Position numbers and translations under genes: made by a program. From Elymus sibiricus (taxonomy: Eukaryota; Streptophyta; Magnoliopsida; Poales; Poaceae), in assembly GCA_039707655.1 (NCBI GenBank), contig CM077665.1:448383531-448447530 (forward strand): 64,000 bases of DNA, read 5' to 3'. Position 1 is the stretch's first letter, and each line of letters starts with the position of its first letter. A model generated the notes under the pieces. That model was not told the DNA's origin. It worked only from the letters and a program-made list of their open reading frames with translations, and did not search any database. Positions 24,501 through 38,098 of this stretch are shown here, in pieces.

Positions 24501-24840
24501 CTCAAAATAAATCATGAAATGCATGAAAAATAGCAAATGAAGTCAGAAAAGGGTTGAAAAGTGATGACGTGGCTTTGAATGGTGCATATTGAATGCAGAA
24601 AAAGTCTTGAGTTAAAATATGTTTAAAAAAATGAAATCCCTTTGTAATAGACGAGTTTTCGTCCGAAACCCTGATACTTCGAAGGAGACTGTCCAGTTTC
24701 TACACGTAGTCCATCCAGTTTTTGCCGTAACCCTCTCAACTTTCTAGCACATGCTATGTGCGTGAAATTATGATACCATGCCAATTTTCAACCATTCCAG
24801 ATTTCATTTGCAGTGCTTTTCAATCTCAGGGTCATCTTAG
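24501..24840. repeat. Chimeric monomer B/D
   Basis: The unit is type B up to CTTCGAAG (GATGACGT, 7-A run, ACGAG, CTGATAC) and type D from GAGACT at 24685 onward (GTTTC, CGTAGTCC, TTTGCC, TTTCTAGC). It also has a private C in CGTGAAATTA at 24761. The switch lies between about 24673 and 24689. A crossover between a B and a D unit, shifting the register by whole monomers, explains it. Confidence 0.8.
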
Positions 24841-25180
24841 CTCAAAATAAATCATGAAATGCATGAAAAATAGCAAATGAAGTCAGAAAAGGGTTGAAAA
24901 GTGATGATGTGGCTTTTAATGGTGCATATTGAATGCAGAAAAAGTCTTGAGTTAAAATATGTTTAAAAATATGAAATCCCTTTGTAATAGACGAGTTTTC
25001 GTCCGAAACCCTGATACTTCGAAGGAGATTCTCCAGTTTGTACACGAAGTGCATCCAGTTTTTCCCGTAACCCTCTCAACTTTTTAGCACATGCTATGTG
25101 GGCGAAATTATGATACCATGCCAATTTTCAACCATTTCAGAGATCATTTGCAGTGCTTTTCAATCTCAGGGTTATCTTAG
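24841..25180. repeat. Type C monomer (reference example)
   Basis: Type C has GGCTTTTAAT at m71-80 (T at m77), AAAAATATG at m125-133 (T at m130) and, in most copies after 13281, CTCCAG at m191-196. Its 3' end often carries GGCGAAATTA at m261-270 and AGATCATTTG at m301-310. A C-type unit follows every D-type unit in the window. From 44897 to 54416, C copies also carry AAATGAAATC at m35-44 and AGAAAAAGG at m45-53. Confidence 0.85.
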
Positions 25181-25520
25181 CTCAAAATAAATCATGAAAT
25201 GCATGAAAAATAGCAAATGATGTCAGAAAAGGGTTGAAAAGTGATGACGTGGCTTTGAATGGTGCATATTGAATGCAGAAAAAGTCTTGAGTTAAAATAT
25301 GTTTAAAAAAATGAAATCCCTTTGTAATAGACGAGTTTTCGTCCGAAACCCTGATACTTCGAAGGAGATTGTCCAGTTTGTACACGAAGTGCATCCAGTT
25401 TTTCCCGTAACTTTCTCAACTTTTTAGCACATGCTATGTGGGTGAAATTATGATACCATGCCAATTTTCAACCATTTCATAGTTCATTTGAAGTGCTTTT
25501 CAATTTCAGGGTCATCTTAG
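25181..25520. repeat. Type B monomer (reference example)
   Basis: Type B has A at m10, a 7-A run followed by TGAAATCCC at m125-140, C at m163, the intact palindrome CTTCGAAG at m177-184, and CTTTCTCAAC at m231-240. Many copies have GATGACGT at m63-70. The sub-variant B(N), with GCATTAAAAA at m21-30, recurs at fixed places in the longer units, for example 18721, 22461, 25861 and 29261. The sub-variant B(S), with GGATTTGAAT at m71-80, follows A(V) at 19741, 30621, 36400, 38099, 40137, 43877, 46597 and 51017. Confidence 0.85.
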
Positions 25521-26200
25521 CTCAAAATAGATCATGAAATGCATGAAAAATAGCAAATGAAGTCAGAAAAGGGTTGAAAAGTGATGATGTGGCTTTGAAT
25601 GGTGCATATTGAATGCAGAAAAAGTCTTGAGTTAAAATATGTTTAAAAAAATAAAATCCTTTTGTAATAGACGAGTTTTCGTGCGAAACCCTGATACTTT
25701 GAAGGAGATTGTCCAGTTTGTACACAAAGTGCATCCAGTTTTTCCCGTAACCCTCTCACCTTTTTAGCACATGCTATGTGGGTGAAATTATGATACCATG
25801 CCAATTTTCAACCATTTCAGAGTTCATTTGCAGTGCTTTTCAATCTCAGGGTCATCTTAGCTCAAAATAAATCATGAAATGCATTAAAAATAGCAAATGA
25901 AGTCAGAAAAGGGTTGAAAAGTGATGACGTGGCTTTGAATGGTGCATATTGAATGCAGAAAAAGTCTTGAGTTAAAATATGTTTAAAAAAATGAAATCCC
26001 TTTGTAATAGACGAGTTTTCGTCCGAAACCCTGATACTTCGAAGGAGATTGTCCAGTTTGTACACGAAGTGCATCCAGTTTTTCCCGTAACTTTCTCAAC
26101 TTTTTAGCACATGCTAGGTGGGTGAAATTATGATACCATGCCAATTTTCAACCATTTCATAGTTCATTTGCAGTGCTTTTCAATTTCAGGGTCATCTTAG

Positions 26201-26540
26201 CTCAAAATAAATCATGAAATGCATGAAAAATAGCAAATGAAGTCAGAAAAGGGTTGAAAAGTGATGATGTGGCTTTGAATGGTGCATATTGAATGCAGAA
26301 AAAGTCTTGAGTTAAAATATGTTTAAAATATGAAATCCCTTTTGTAATAGACGAGTTTTCGTCCGAAACCCTGATACTTCGAAGGAGATTGTCCAGTTTG
26401 TACACGAAGTGCATCCAGTTTTTCCCGTAACCCTCTCAACTTTTTAGCACATGCTATGTGGGTGATATTAGGATACCATGCCAATTTTCAACCATATCAG
26501 AGTTCATTTGCAGTGCTTTTCAATCTCAGAGTCATCTTAG
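26201..26540. repeat. Type E monomer (reference example, compensated indel pair)
   Basis: E reads GTTTAAAATATGAAATCCC, with one A fewer in the run after GTTT, and then TTTTGTAATAG, with one T more after CCC. The unit therefore stays 340 bp long. E units start at 701, 2741, 12601, 15661, 20081, 22801, 26201 and 30961. Each is followed directly by a D unit. None is found after 31300. Most copies end with GGTGATATTA at m261-270 and ACCATATCAG at m291-300. Confidence 0.88.
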
Positions 26541-26880
26541 CTCAAAATAAATCATGAAATGCATGAAAAATAGCAAATGAAGTCAGAAAAGTGTTGAAAA
26601 GTGATGATGTGGCTTTGAATGGTGCATATTGAATGCAGAAAATGTCTTGAGTTAAAATATATTTAAAAATATGAAATCCCTTTGTAATAGACATGTTTTC
26701 GTCCGAAACCCTAATACTTCGAAGGAGACTGTCCAGTTTCTACACGTAGTCCATCCAGTTTTTGCCGTAACCCTCTCAACTTTCTAGCACATGCTATGTG
26801 GGTGAAATTATGATACCATGCCAATTTTCAACCATTCCAGATTTCATTTGCAGTGCTTTTCAATCTCAGGGTCATCTTAG
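26541..26880. repeat. Type D monomer (reference example, most diverged type)
   Basis: D has the most private bases: T at m103, A at m121, ACATG at m151-155, CTAATAC at m171-177, GAGACT at m185-190, C at m200, T at m207, C at m211 (CCATCC), G at m224, C at m244 and ATTTCATTTG at m301-310. It contains AAACCCTAA at m166-174, where other types read AAACCCTGA. D or D-containing units start at 1041, 3081, 6141 (chimera), 12941, 14301, 16001, 16681, 20421, 21101, 23141 (mosaic), 23821, 24501 (chimera), 26541, 27221, 31301, 31981, 34701, 37080, 39118, 40817, 44557, 47277, 49317, 51697, 53737, 55777 and 58157. Confidence 0.88.
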
Positions 26881-29800
26881 CTCAAAATAAATCATGAAAT
26901 GCATGAAAAATAGCAAATGAAGTCAGAAAAGGGTTGAAAAGTGATGATGTGGATTTGAATGGTGCATATTGAATGCATAAAAAGTCTTGAGTTAAAATAT
27001 GTTTAAAAATATGAAATCCCTTTGTAATAGACGAGTTTTCGTCCGAAACCCTGATACTTCGAAGGAGATTCTCCAGTTTGTACACGAAGTGCATCCAGTT
27101 TTTCCCGTAACCCTCTCAACTTTTTAGCACATGCTATGTGGGTGATATTAGGATACCATGCCAATTTTCAACCATATCAGAGTTCATTTGCAGTGCTTTT
27201 CAATCTCAGAGTCATCTTAGCTCAAAATAAATCATGAAATGCATGAAAAATAGCAAATGAAGTCAGAAAAGGGTTGAAAAGTGATGATGTGGCTTTGAAT
27301 GGTGCATATTGAATGCAGAAAATGTCTTGAGTTAAAATATATTTAAAAATATGAAATCCCTTTGTAATAGACATGTTTTCGTCCGAAACCCTAATACTTC
27401 GAAGGAGACTGTCCAGTTTCTACACGTAGTCCATCCAGTTTTTGCCGTAACCCTCTCAACTTTCTAGCACATGCTATGTGGGTGAAATTATGATACCATG
27501 CCAATTTTCAACCATTCCAGATTTCATTTGTAGTGCTTTTCAATCTCAGGGTCATCTTAGCTCAAAATAAATCATGAAATGCATGAAAAATAGCAAATGA
27601 AGTCAGAAAAGGGTTGAAAAGTGATGATGTGGCTTTTAATGGTGCATATTGAATGCAGAAAAAGTCTTGAGTTAAAATATGTTTAAAAATATGAAATCCC
27701 TTTGTAATAGACGAGTTTTTGTCCGAAACCCTGATACTTCGAAGGAGATTCTCCAGTTTGTACACGAAGTGCATCCAGTTTTTCCCGTAACCCTCTCAAC
27801 TTTTTAGCACATGCTATGTGGGCGAAATTATGATACCATGCCAATTTTCAACCATTTCAGAGATCATTTGCAGTGCTTTTCAATCTCAGGGTTATCTTAG
27901 CTCAAAATAAATCATGAAATGCATGAAAAATAGCAAATGAAGTCAGAAAAGGGTTGAAAAGTGATGACATGGCTTTGAATGGTGCATATTGAATGCAGAA
28001 AAAGTCTTGAGTTAAAATATGTTTAAAAAAATGAAATCCCTTTGTAATAGACGAGTTTTCGTCCGAAACCCTGATACTTCGAAGGAGATTGTCCAGTTTG
28101 TACACGAACTGCATCCAGTTTTTCCCGTAACTTTCTCAACTTTTTAGCACATGCTATGTGGGTGAAATTATGATACCATGCCAATTTTCAACCATTTCAT
28201 AGTTCATTTGAAGTGCTTTTCAATTTCAAGGTCATCTTAGCTCAAAATAGATCATGAAATGCATGAAAAATAGCAAATGAAGTCAGAAAAGGGTTGAAAA
28301 GTGATGATGTGGCTTTGAATGGTGCATATTGAATGCAGAAAAAGTCTTGAGTTAAAATATGTTTAAAAAAATAAAATCCTTTTGTAATAGACGAGTTTTC
28401 GTGCGAAGCCCTGATACTTTGAAGGAGATTGTCCAGTTTGTACACGAAGTGCATCCAGTTTTTCCCGTAACCCTCTCACCTTTTTAGCACATGCTATGTG
28501 GGTGAAATTATGATACCATGCCAATTTTCAACCATTTCAGAGTTCATTTGCAGTGCTTTTCAATCTCAGGGTCATCTTAGCTCAAAATAGATCATGATAT
28601 GCATGAAAAATAGCAAATGAAGTCAGAAAAGGGTTGAAAAGTGATGATGTGGCTTTGAATGGTGCATATTGAATGCAGAAAAAGTCTTGAATTAAAATAT
28701 GTTTAAAAAAATGAAATCCCTTTGTAATAGACGAGTTTTCGTCCGAAACCCTGATACTTCGAAGGAGATTGTCCAGTTTGTACACGAAGTGCATCCAGTT
28801 TTTCCCGTAACTTTCTCAACTTTTTAGCACATGCTATGTGGGTGAAATTATGATACCATGCCAATTTTCAACCATTTCATAGTTCATTTGAAGTGCTTTT
28901 CAATTTCAGGGTCATCTTAGCTCAAAATAGATCATGAAATGCATGAAAAATAGCAAATGAAGTCAGAAAAGGGTTGAAAAGTGATGATGTGGCTTTGAAT
29001 GGTGCATATTGAATGCAGAAAAAGTCTTGAGTTAAAATATGTTTAAAAAAATAAAATCCTTTTGTAATAGACGAGTTTTCGTGCGAAACCCTGATACTTT
29101 GAAGGAGATTGTCCAGTTTGTACACAAAGTGCATCCAGTTTTTCCCGTAACCCTCTCACCTTTTTAGCACATGCTATGTGGGTGAAATTATGATACCATG
29201 CCAATTTTCAACCATTTCAGAGTTCATTTGCAGTGCTTTTCAATCTCAGGGTCATCTTAGCTCAAAATAAATCATGAAATGCATTAAAAATAGCAAATGA
29301 AGTCAGAAAAGGGTTGAAAAGTGATGACGTGGCTTTGAATGGTGCATATTGAATACAGAAAAAGTCTTGAGTTAAAATATGTTTAAAAAAATGAAATCCC
29401 TTTGTAATAGACGAGTTTTCGTCCGAAACCCTGATACTTCGAAGGAGATTGTCGAGTTTGTACACGAAGTGCATCCAGTTTTTCCCGTAACTTTCTCAAC
29501 TTTTTAGCATATGCTATGTGGGTGAAATTATGATACCATGCCAATTTTCAACCATTTCATAGTTCATTTGAAGTGCTTTTCAATTTCAGGGTCATCTTAG
29601 CTCAAAATAGATCATGAAATGCATGAAAAATAGCAAATGAAGTCAGAAAAGGGTTGAAAAGTGATGATGTGGCTTTGAATGGTGCATATTGAATGCAGAA
29701 AAAGTCTTGAGTTAAAATATGTTTAAAAAAATAAAATCCTTTTGTAATAGACGAGTTTTCGTGCGAAACATTGATACTTTGAAGGAGATTGTCCAGTTTG

Positions 29801-30960
29801 TACACGAAGTGCATCCAGTTTTTCCCGTAACCCTCTCACCTTTTTAGCACATGCTATGTGGGTGAAATTATGATACCATGCCAATTTTCAACCATTTCAG
29901 AGTTCATTTGCAGTGCTTTTCAATCTCAGGGTCATCTTAGCTCAAAATAAATCATGAAATGCATTAAAAATAGCAAATGAAGTCAGAAAAGGGTTGAAAA
30001 GTGATGACGTGGCTTTGAATGGTGCATATTGAATGCAGAAAAAGTCTTGAGTTAAAATATGTTTAAAAAAATGAAAACCCTTTGTAATAGACGAGTTTTC
30101 GTCCGAAACCCTGATACTTCGAAGGAGATTGTCCAGTTTGTACACGAAGTGCATCCAGTTTTTCCCGTAACTTTCTCAACTTTTTAGCACATGCTATGTG
30201 GGTGAAATTATGATACCATGCCAATTTTCAACCATTTCATAGGTCATTTGCAGTGCTTTTCAATTTCAGGGTCATCTTAGCTCAAAATAGAACATGAAAT
30301 GCATGAAAAATAGCAAATGAAGTCAGAAAAGGGTTGAAAAGTGTTGATGTGGCTTTGAATGGTGCATATTGAATGCAGAAAAAGACTTGAGTTAAAATAT
30401 GTTTAAAAAAATAAAATCCTCTTGTAATAGACGAGTTTTCGTGCGAAACCCTGATACTTTGAAGGAGATTGTCCAGTTTGTACACGAAGTGCATCCAGTT
30501 TTTCCCGTAACACTCTCACCTTTTTAGCACATGCTATGTGGGTGAAATTATGATACCATGCTAATTTTCAACCATTTCAGAGTTCATTTGCAGTGCTTTT
30601 CAATCTCAGGGTCATCTTAGCTCAAAATAAATCATGAAATGCATGAAAAATAGCAAATGAAGTCAGAAAAGGGTTGAAAAGTGATGATGTGGATTTGAAT
30701 GGTGCATATTGAATGCAGAAAAAGTCTTGAGTTAAAATATGTTTAAAAAAATGAAATCCCTTTGTAATAGACGAGTTTTCGTCCGAAACCCTGATACTAC
30801 GAAGGAGATTGTCCAGTTTGTACACGAAGTGCATCCAGTTTTTCCCGTAACTTTCTCAACTTTTTAGCACATGCTAGGTGGGTGAAATTATGATACCATG
30901 CCAATTTTCAACCATTTCATAGTTCATTTGCAGTGCTTTTCAATTTCAGGGTCATCTTAG

Positions 30961-33900
30961 CTCAAAATAAATCATGAAATGCATGAAAAATAGCAAATGA
31001 AGTCAGAAAAGGGTTGAAAAGTGATGATGTGGCTTTGAATGGTGCATATTGAATGCAGAAAAAGTCTTGAGTTAAAATATGTTTAAAATATGAAATCCCT
31101 TTTGTAATAGACGAGTTTTCGTCCGAAACCCTGATACTTCGAAGGAGATTGTCCAGTTTGTACACGAAGTGCATCCAGTTTTTCCCGTAACCCTCTCAAC
31201 TTTTTAGCACATGCTATGTGGGTGATATTAGGATACCATGCCAATTTTCAACCATATCAGAGTTCATTTGCAGTGCTTTTCAATCTCAGAGTCATCTTAG
31301 CTCAAAATAAATCATGAAATGCATGAAAAATAGCAAATGAAGTCAGAAAAGTGTTGAAAAGTGATGATGTGGCTTTGAATGGTGCATATTGAATGCAGAA
31401 AATGTCTTGAGTTAAAATATATTTAAAAATATGAAAGCCCTTTGTAATAGACATGTTTTCGTCCGAAACCCTAATACTTCGAAGGAGACTGTCCAGTTTC
31501 TACACGTAGTCCATCCAGTTTTTGCCGTAACCCTCTCAACTTTCTAGCACATGCTATGTGGGTGAAATTATGATACCATGCCAATTTTCAACCATTCCAG
31601 ATTTCATTTGCAGTGCTTTTCAATCTCAGGGTCATCTTAGCTCAAAATAAATCATGAAATGCATGAAAAATAGCAAATGAAGTCAGAAAAGGGTTGAAAA
31701 GTGATGATGTGGATTTTAATGGTGCATATTGAATGCAGAAAAAGTCTTGAGTTAAAATATGTTTAAAAATATGAAATCCCTTTGTAATAGACGAGTTTTC
31801 GTCCGAAACCCTGATACTTCGAAGGAGATTCTCCAGTTTGTACACGAAGTGCATCCAGTTTTTCCCGTAACCCTCTCAACTTTTTAGCACATGCTATGTG
31901 GGTGATATTAGGATACCATGCCAATTTTCAACCATATCAGAGTTCATTTGCAGTGCTTTTCAATCTCAGAGTCATCTTAGCTCAAAATAAATCATGAAAT
32001 GCATGAAAAATAGCAAATGAAGTCAGAAAAGGGTTGAAAAGTGATGATGTGGCTTTGAATGGTGCATATTTAATGCAGAAAATGTCTTGAGTTAAAATAT
32101 ATTTAAAAATATGAAATCCCTTTGTAATAGACATGTTTTCGTCCGAAACCCTAATACTTCGAAGGAGACTGTCCAGTTTCTACACGTAGTCCATCCAGTT
32201 TTTGCCGTAACCCTCTCAACTTTCTAGCACATGCTATGTGGGTGAAATTATGATACCATGCCAATTTTCAACCATTCCAGATTTCATTTGCAGTGCTTTT
32301 CAATCTCAGGGTCATCTTAGCTCAAAATAAATCATGAAATGCATGAAAAATAGCAAATGAAGTCAGAAAAGGGTTGAAAAGTGATGATGTGGCTTTTAAT
32401 GGTGCATATTGAATGCAGAAAAAGTCTTGAGTTAAAATATGTTTAAAAATATGAAATCCCTTTGTAATAGACGAGTTTTCGTCCGAAACCCTGATACTTC
32501 GAACGAGATTCTCCAGTTTGTACACGAAGTGCATCCAGTTTTTCCCGTAACCCTCTCAACTTTTTAGCACATGCTATGTGGGCGAAATTATGATACCATG
32601 CCAATTTTCAACCATTTCAGAGATCATTTGCAGTGCTTTTCAATCTCAGGGTTATCTTAGCTCAAAATAAATCATGAAATGCATTAAAAATAGCAAATGA
32701 AGTCAGAAAAGGGTTGAAAAGTGATGACGTGGCTTTGAATGGTGCATATTGAATGCGGAAAAAGTCTTGAGTTAAAATATGTTTAAAAAAATGAAATCCC
32801 TTTGTAATAGACGAGTTTTCGTCCGAAACCCTGATACTTCGAAGGAGATTGTCCAGTTTGTACACGAAGTGCATCCAGTTTTTCCCGTAACTTTCTCAAC
32901 TTTTTAGCACATGCTATGTGGGTGAAATTATGATACCATGCCAATTTTCAACCATTTCATAGTTCATTTGAAGTGCTTTTCAATTTCAAGGTCATCTTAG
33001 CTCAAAATAGATCATGAAATGCATGAAAAATAGCAAATGAAGTCAGAAAAGGGTTGAAAAGTGATGATGTGGCTTTGAATGGTGCATATTGAATGCAGAA
33101 AAAGTCTTGAGTTAAAATATGTTTAAAAAAATAAAATCCTTTTGTAATAGACGAGTTTTCGTGCGAAGCCCTGATACTTTGAAGGAGATTGTCCAGTTTG
33201 TACACGAAGTGCATCCAGTTTTTCCCGTAACCCTCTCACCTTTTTAGCACATGCTATGTGGGTGAAATTATGATACCATGCCAATTTTCAACCATTTCAG
33301 AGTTCATTTGCAGTGCTTTTCAATCTCAGGGTCATCTTAGCTCAAAATAGATCATGAAATGCATGAAAAATAGCAAATGAAGTCAGAAAAGGGTTGAAAA
33401 GTGATGACGTGGCTTTGAATGGTGCATATTGAATGTAGAAAAAGTCTTGAGTTAAAATATGTTTAAAAAAATGAAATCCCTTTGTAATAGACGAGTTTTC
33501 GTCCGAAACCCTGATACTTCGAAGCAGATTGTACAGTTTGTACACGAAGTGCATCCAGTTTTTCCCGTAACTTTCTCAACTTTTTAGCACATGCTATGTG
33601 GGTGAAATTATGATACCATGCCAATTTTCAACCATTTCATAGTTCATTTGAAGTGCTTTTCAATTTCAGGGTCATCTTAGCTCAAAATAGATCATGAAAT
33701 GCATGAAAAATAGCAAATGAAGTCAGAAAAGGGTTGAAAAGTGATGATGTGGCTTTGAATGGTGCATATTGAATGCAGAAAAAGTCTTGAGTTAAAATAT
33801 GTTTAAAAAAATAAAATCCTTTTGTAATAGACGAGTTTTCGTGCGAAACCCTGATACTTTGAAGGAGATTGTCCAGTTTGTACACAAAGTGCATCCAGTT

Positions 33901-34700
33901 TTTCCCGTAACCCTCTCACCTTTTTAGCACATGCTATGTGGATGAAATTATGATACCATGCCAATTTTCAACCATTTCAGAGTTCATTTGCAGTGCTTTT
34001 CAATCTCAGGGTCATCTTAGCTCAAAATAAATCATGAAATGCATTAAAAATAGCAAATGAAGTCAGAAAAGGGTTGAAAAGTGATGACGTGGCTTTGAAT
34101 GGTGCATATTGAATGCAGAAAAAGTCTTGAGTTAAAATATGTTTAAAAAAATGAAATCCCTTTGTAATAGACGAGTTTTCGTCCGAAACCCTGATACTTC
34201 GAAGGAGATTGTCCAGTTTGTACACGAAGTGCATCCAGTTTTTCCCGTAACTTTCTCAACTTTTTAGCACATGCTATGTGGGTGAAATTATGATACCATG
34301 CCAATTTTCAACCATTTCATAGTTCATTTGAAGTGCTTTTCAATTTCAGGGTCATCTTAGCTCAAAATAGATCATGAAATGCATGAAAAGAAGCAAATGA
34401 AGTCAGAAAAGGGTTGAAAAGTGATGATGTGGCTTTGAATGGTGCATATTGAATGCAGAAAAAGTCTTGAGTTAAAATATGTTTAAAAAAATGAAATCCC
34501 TTTGTAATAGACGAGTTTTCGTGCCAAACCCTGATACTTTGAAGGAGAATGTCCAGTTTGTACACGAAGTGCATCCAGTTTTTCCCGTAACCCTCTCACC
34601 TTTTTAGCACATGCTATGTGGGTGAAATTATGATACCATGCCAATTTTCAACCATTTCAGAGTTCATTTGCAGTGCTTTTCAATCTCAGGGTCATCTTAG
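30961..34700. repeat. Last E-headed HOR unit, 11 monomers (3740 bp)
   Basis: The order is E-D-C-D-C-B(N)-A-B-A-B(N)-A(W). It begins with the last E monomer of the window and ends with the first A(W) monomer (34361-34700), which is a mixed copy with the B-like ATGAAATCCC at m131-140. It therefore bridges the E-headed and D-headed halves of the array. Confidence 0.72.
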
Positions 34701-37079
34701 CTCAAAATAAATCATGAAATGCATGAAAAATAGCAAATGAAGTCAGAAAAGGGTTGAAAAGTGATGATGTGGCTTTGAATGGTGCATATTGAATGCAGAA
34801 AATGTCTTGAGTTAAAATATATTTAAAAATATGAAATCCCTTTGTAATAGACATGTTTTCGTCCGAAACCCTAATACTTCGAAGGAGACTGTCCAGTTTC
34901 TACACGTAGTCCATCCAGTTTTTGCCGTAACCCTCTCAACTTTCTAGCACATGCTATGTGGGTGAAATTATGATACCATGCCAATTTTCAACCATTCCAG
35001 ATTTCATTTGCAGTGCTTTTCAATCTCAGGGTCATCTTAGCTCAAAATAAATCATGAAATGCATGAAAAATAGCAAATGAAGTCAGAAAGGGTTGAAAAG
35101 TGATGATGTGGCTTTTAATGGTGCATATTGAATGCAGAAAAATTCTTGAGTTAAAATATGTTTAAAAAAATGAAATCCCTTTGTAATAGACGAGTTTTCG
35201 TCCGAAACCCTGATACTTCGAAGGAGATTGTCCAGTTTGTACACGAAGTGCATCCAGTTTTTCCCGTAACTTTCTCAACTTTTAAGCACATGCTATGTGG
35301 GTGAAATTATGATACCATGCCAATTTTCAACCATTTCATAGTTCATTTGAAGTGCTTTTCAATTTCAGGGTCATCTTAGCTCAAAATAGATCATGAAATG
35401 CATGAAAAATAGCAAATGAAGTCAGAAAAGGGTTGAAAAGTGATGATGTGGCTTTGAATGGTGCATATTGAATGCAGAAAAAGTCTTGAGTTAAAATATG
35501 TTTAAAAAAATAAAATCCTTTTGTAATAGACGAGTTTTCGTGCGAAACCCTGATACTTTGAAGGAGATTGTCCAGTTTGTACACGAAGTGCATCCAGTTT
35601 TTCCCGTAACCCTCTCACCTTTTTAGCACATGCTATGTGGGTGAAATTATGATACCATGCCAATTTTCAACCATTTCAGAGTTCATTTGCAGTGCCTTTC
35701 AATCTCAGGGTCATCTTAGCTCAAAATAAATCATGAAATGCATTAAAAATAGCAAATGAAGTCAGAAAAGGGTTGAAAAGTGATGACGTGGCTTTGAATG
35801 GTGCATATTGAATGCAGAAAAAGTCTTGAGTTAAAATATGTTTAAAAAAATGAAATCCCTTTGTAATAGACGAGTTTTCGTCCGAAACCCTGATACTTCG
35901 AAGGAGATTGTCCAGTTTGTACACGAAGTGCATCCAGTTTTTCCCGTAACTTTCTCAACTTTTTAGCACATGCTATGTGGGTGAAATTATGATACCATGC
36001 CAATTTTCAACCATTTCATAGTTCATTTGCAGTGCTTTTCAATTTCAGGGTCATCTTAGCTCAAAATAGAACATGAAATGCATGAAAAATAGCAAATGAA
36101 GTCAGAAAAGGGTTGAAAAGTGATGATGTGACTTTGAATGGTGCATATTGAATGCAGAAAAAGTCTTGAGTTAAAATATGTTTAAAAAAATAAAATCCTT
36201 TTGTAATAGACGAGTTTTCGTGCGAAACCCTGATACTTTGAAGGAGATTGTCCAGTTTGTACACGAAGTGCATCCAGTTTTTCCCGTAACCCTCTCACCT
36301 TTTTAGCACATGCTATGTGGGTGAAATTATGATACCATGCTAATTTTCAACCATTTCAGAGTTCATTTGCAGTGCTTTTCAATCTCAGGGTCATCTTAGC
36401 TCAAAATAAATCATGAAATGCATGAAAAATAGCAAATGAAGTCAGAAAAGGGTTGAAAAGTGATGATGTGGATTTGAATGGTGCATATTGAATGCAGAAA
36501 AAGTCTTGAGTTAAAATATGTTTAAAAAAATGAAATCCCTTTGTAATAGACGAGTTTTCGTCCGAAACCCTGATACTTCGAAGGAGATTGTCCAGTTTGT
36601 ACACGAAGTGCATCCAGTTTTTCCCGTAACTTTCTCAACTTTTTAGCACATGCTATGAGGGTGAAATTATGATACCATGCCAATTTTCAACCATTTCATA
36701 GTTCATTTGAAGTGCTTTTCAATTTCAGGGTCATCTTAGCTCAAAATAGATCATGAAATGCATGAAAAGAAGCAAATGAAGTCAGAAAAGGGTTGAAAAG
36801 TGATGATGTGGCTTTGAATGGTGCATATTGAATGCAGAAAAAGTCTTGAGTTAAAATATGTTTAAAAAAATAAAATCCTTTTGTAATAGACGAGTTTTCG
36901 TGCCAAACCCTGATACTTTGAAGGAGAATGTCCAGTTTGTACACGAAGTGCATCCAGTTTTTCCCGTAACCCTCTCACCTTTTTAGCACATGCTATGTGG
37001 GTGAAATTATGATACCATGCCAATTTTCAACCATTTCAGAGTTCATTTGAAGTGCTTTTCAATCTCAGGGTCATCTTAG
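34701..37079. repeat. D-headed HOR unit, 7 monomers (2379 bp)
   Basis: The order is D-C/B-A-B(N)-A(V)-B(S)-A(W). The second monomer (35041) is a C-to-B chimera one base short. This is the first complete unit without type E. Confidence 0.75.
35041..35379. repeat. 339-bp C/B chimeric monomer with -1 deletion
   Basis: The unit reads GTCAGAAAGGGTTG instead of GTCAGAAAAGGGTTG. The start is C-like (GGCTTTTAAT) and the 3' part is B-like (7-A run, CTTTCTC, ATTTCATAG). The same deletion in the same chimeric context recurs at 37420 and 39458, so it is inherited rather than a random sequencing error. Confidence 0.85.
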
Positions 37080-37419
37080 CTCAAAATAAATCATGAAATG
37101 CATGAAAAATAGCAAATGAAATCAGAAAAGGGTTGAAAAGTGATGATGTGGCTTTGAATGGTGCATATTGAATGCAGAAAATGTCTTGAGTTAAAATATA
37201 TTTAAAAATATGAAATCCCTTTGTAATAGACATGTTTTCGTCCGAAACCCTAATACTTCGAAGGAGACTGTCCAGTTTCTACACGTAGTCCATCCAGTTT
37301 TTGCCGTAACCCTCTCAACTTTCTAGCACATGCTATGTGGGTGAAATTATGATACCATGCCAATTTTCAACCATTCCAGATTTCATTTGCAGTGCTTTTC
37401 AATCCCAGGGTCATCTTAG

Positions 37420-37758
37420 CTCAAAATAAATCATGAAATGCATGAAAAATAGCAAATGAAGTCAGAAAGGGTTGAAAAGTGATGATGTGGCTTTTAATGG
37501 TGCATATTGAATGCAGAAAAAGTCTTGAGTTAAAATATGTTTAAAAAAATGAAATCCCTTTGTAATAGACGAGTTTTCGTCCGACACCCTGATACTTCGA
37601 AGGAGATTGTCCAGTTTGTACACGAAGTGCATCCAGTTTTTCCCGTAACTTTCTCAACTTTTTAGCACATGCTATGTGGGTGAAATTATGATACCATGCC
37701 AATTTTCAACCATTTCATAGTTCATTTGCAGTGCTTTTCAATTTCAGGGTCATCTTAG
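37420..37758. repeat. 339-bp C/B chimeric monomer (second copy)
   Basis: This has the same GTCAGAAAGGG deletion and C-to-B switch as 35041. It retains AAAGTCTTGA, where the 35041 and 39458 copies read AAATTCTTGA or the like, and has a private GTCCGACACC. Confidence 0.85.
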
Positions 37759-38098
37759 CTCAAAATAGAACATGAAATGCATGAAAAATAGCAAATGAAG
37801 TCAGAAAAGGGTTGAAAAGTGTTGATGTGACTTTGAATGGTGCATATTGAATGCAGAAAAAGTCTTGAGTTAAAATATGTTTAAAAAAATAAAATCCTTT
37901 TGTAATAGACGAGTTTTCGTGCGAAACCCTGATACTTTGAAGGAGATTGTCCAGTTTGTACACGAAGTGCATCCAGTTTTTCCCGTAACCCTCTCACCTT
38001 TTTAGCACATGCTATGTGGGTGAAATTATGATACCATGCTAATTTTCAACCATTTCAGAGTTCATTTGCAGTGCTTTTCAATCTCAGGGTCATCTTAG

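Larger units (their letters stand above)
22801..26200. repeat. E-headed HOR unit, 10 monomers (3400 bp), with two mosaic D units
   Basis: The order is E-D(mosaic)-C-D-C-B/D-C-B-A-B(N). The D at 23141 contains a short B-like tract, and the unit at 24501 switches from B to D partway. The following C-B pair (24841-25520) repeats the one before it. The E unit here uniquely has TAGTAAATGA at 22831. Confidence 0.75.
26201..30960. repeat. E-headed HOR unit, 14 monomers (4760 bp)
   Basis: The order is E-D-C-D-C-B-A-B-A-B(N)-A-B(N)-A(V)-B(S). It equals the 13-mer at 15661 except that the A before A(V) is followed by an extra B(N), making a regular B-A alternation. It is the longest HOR unit in the window. 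Confidence 0.75.
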
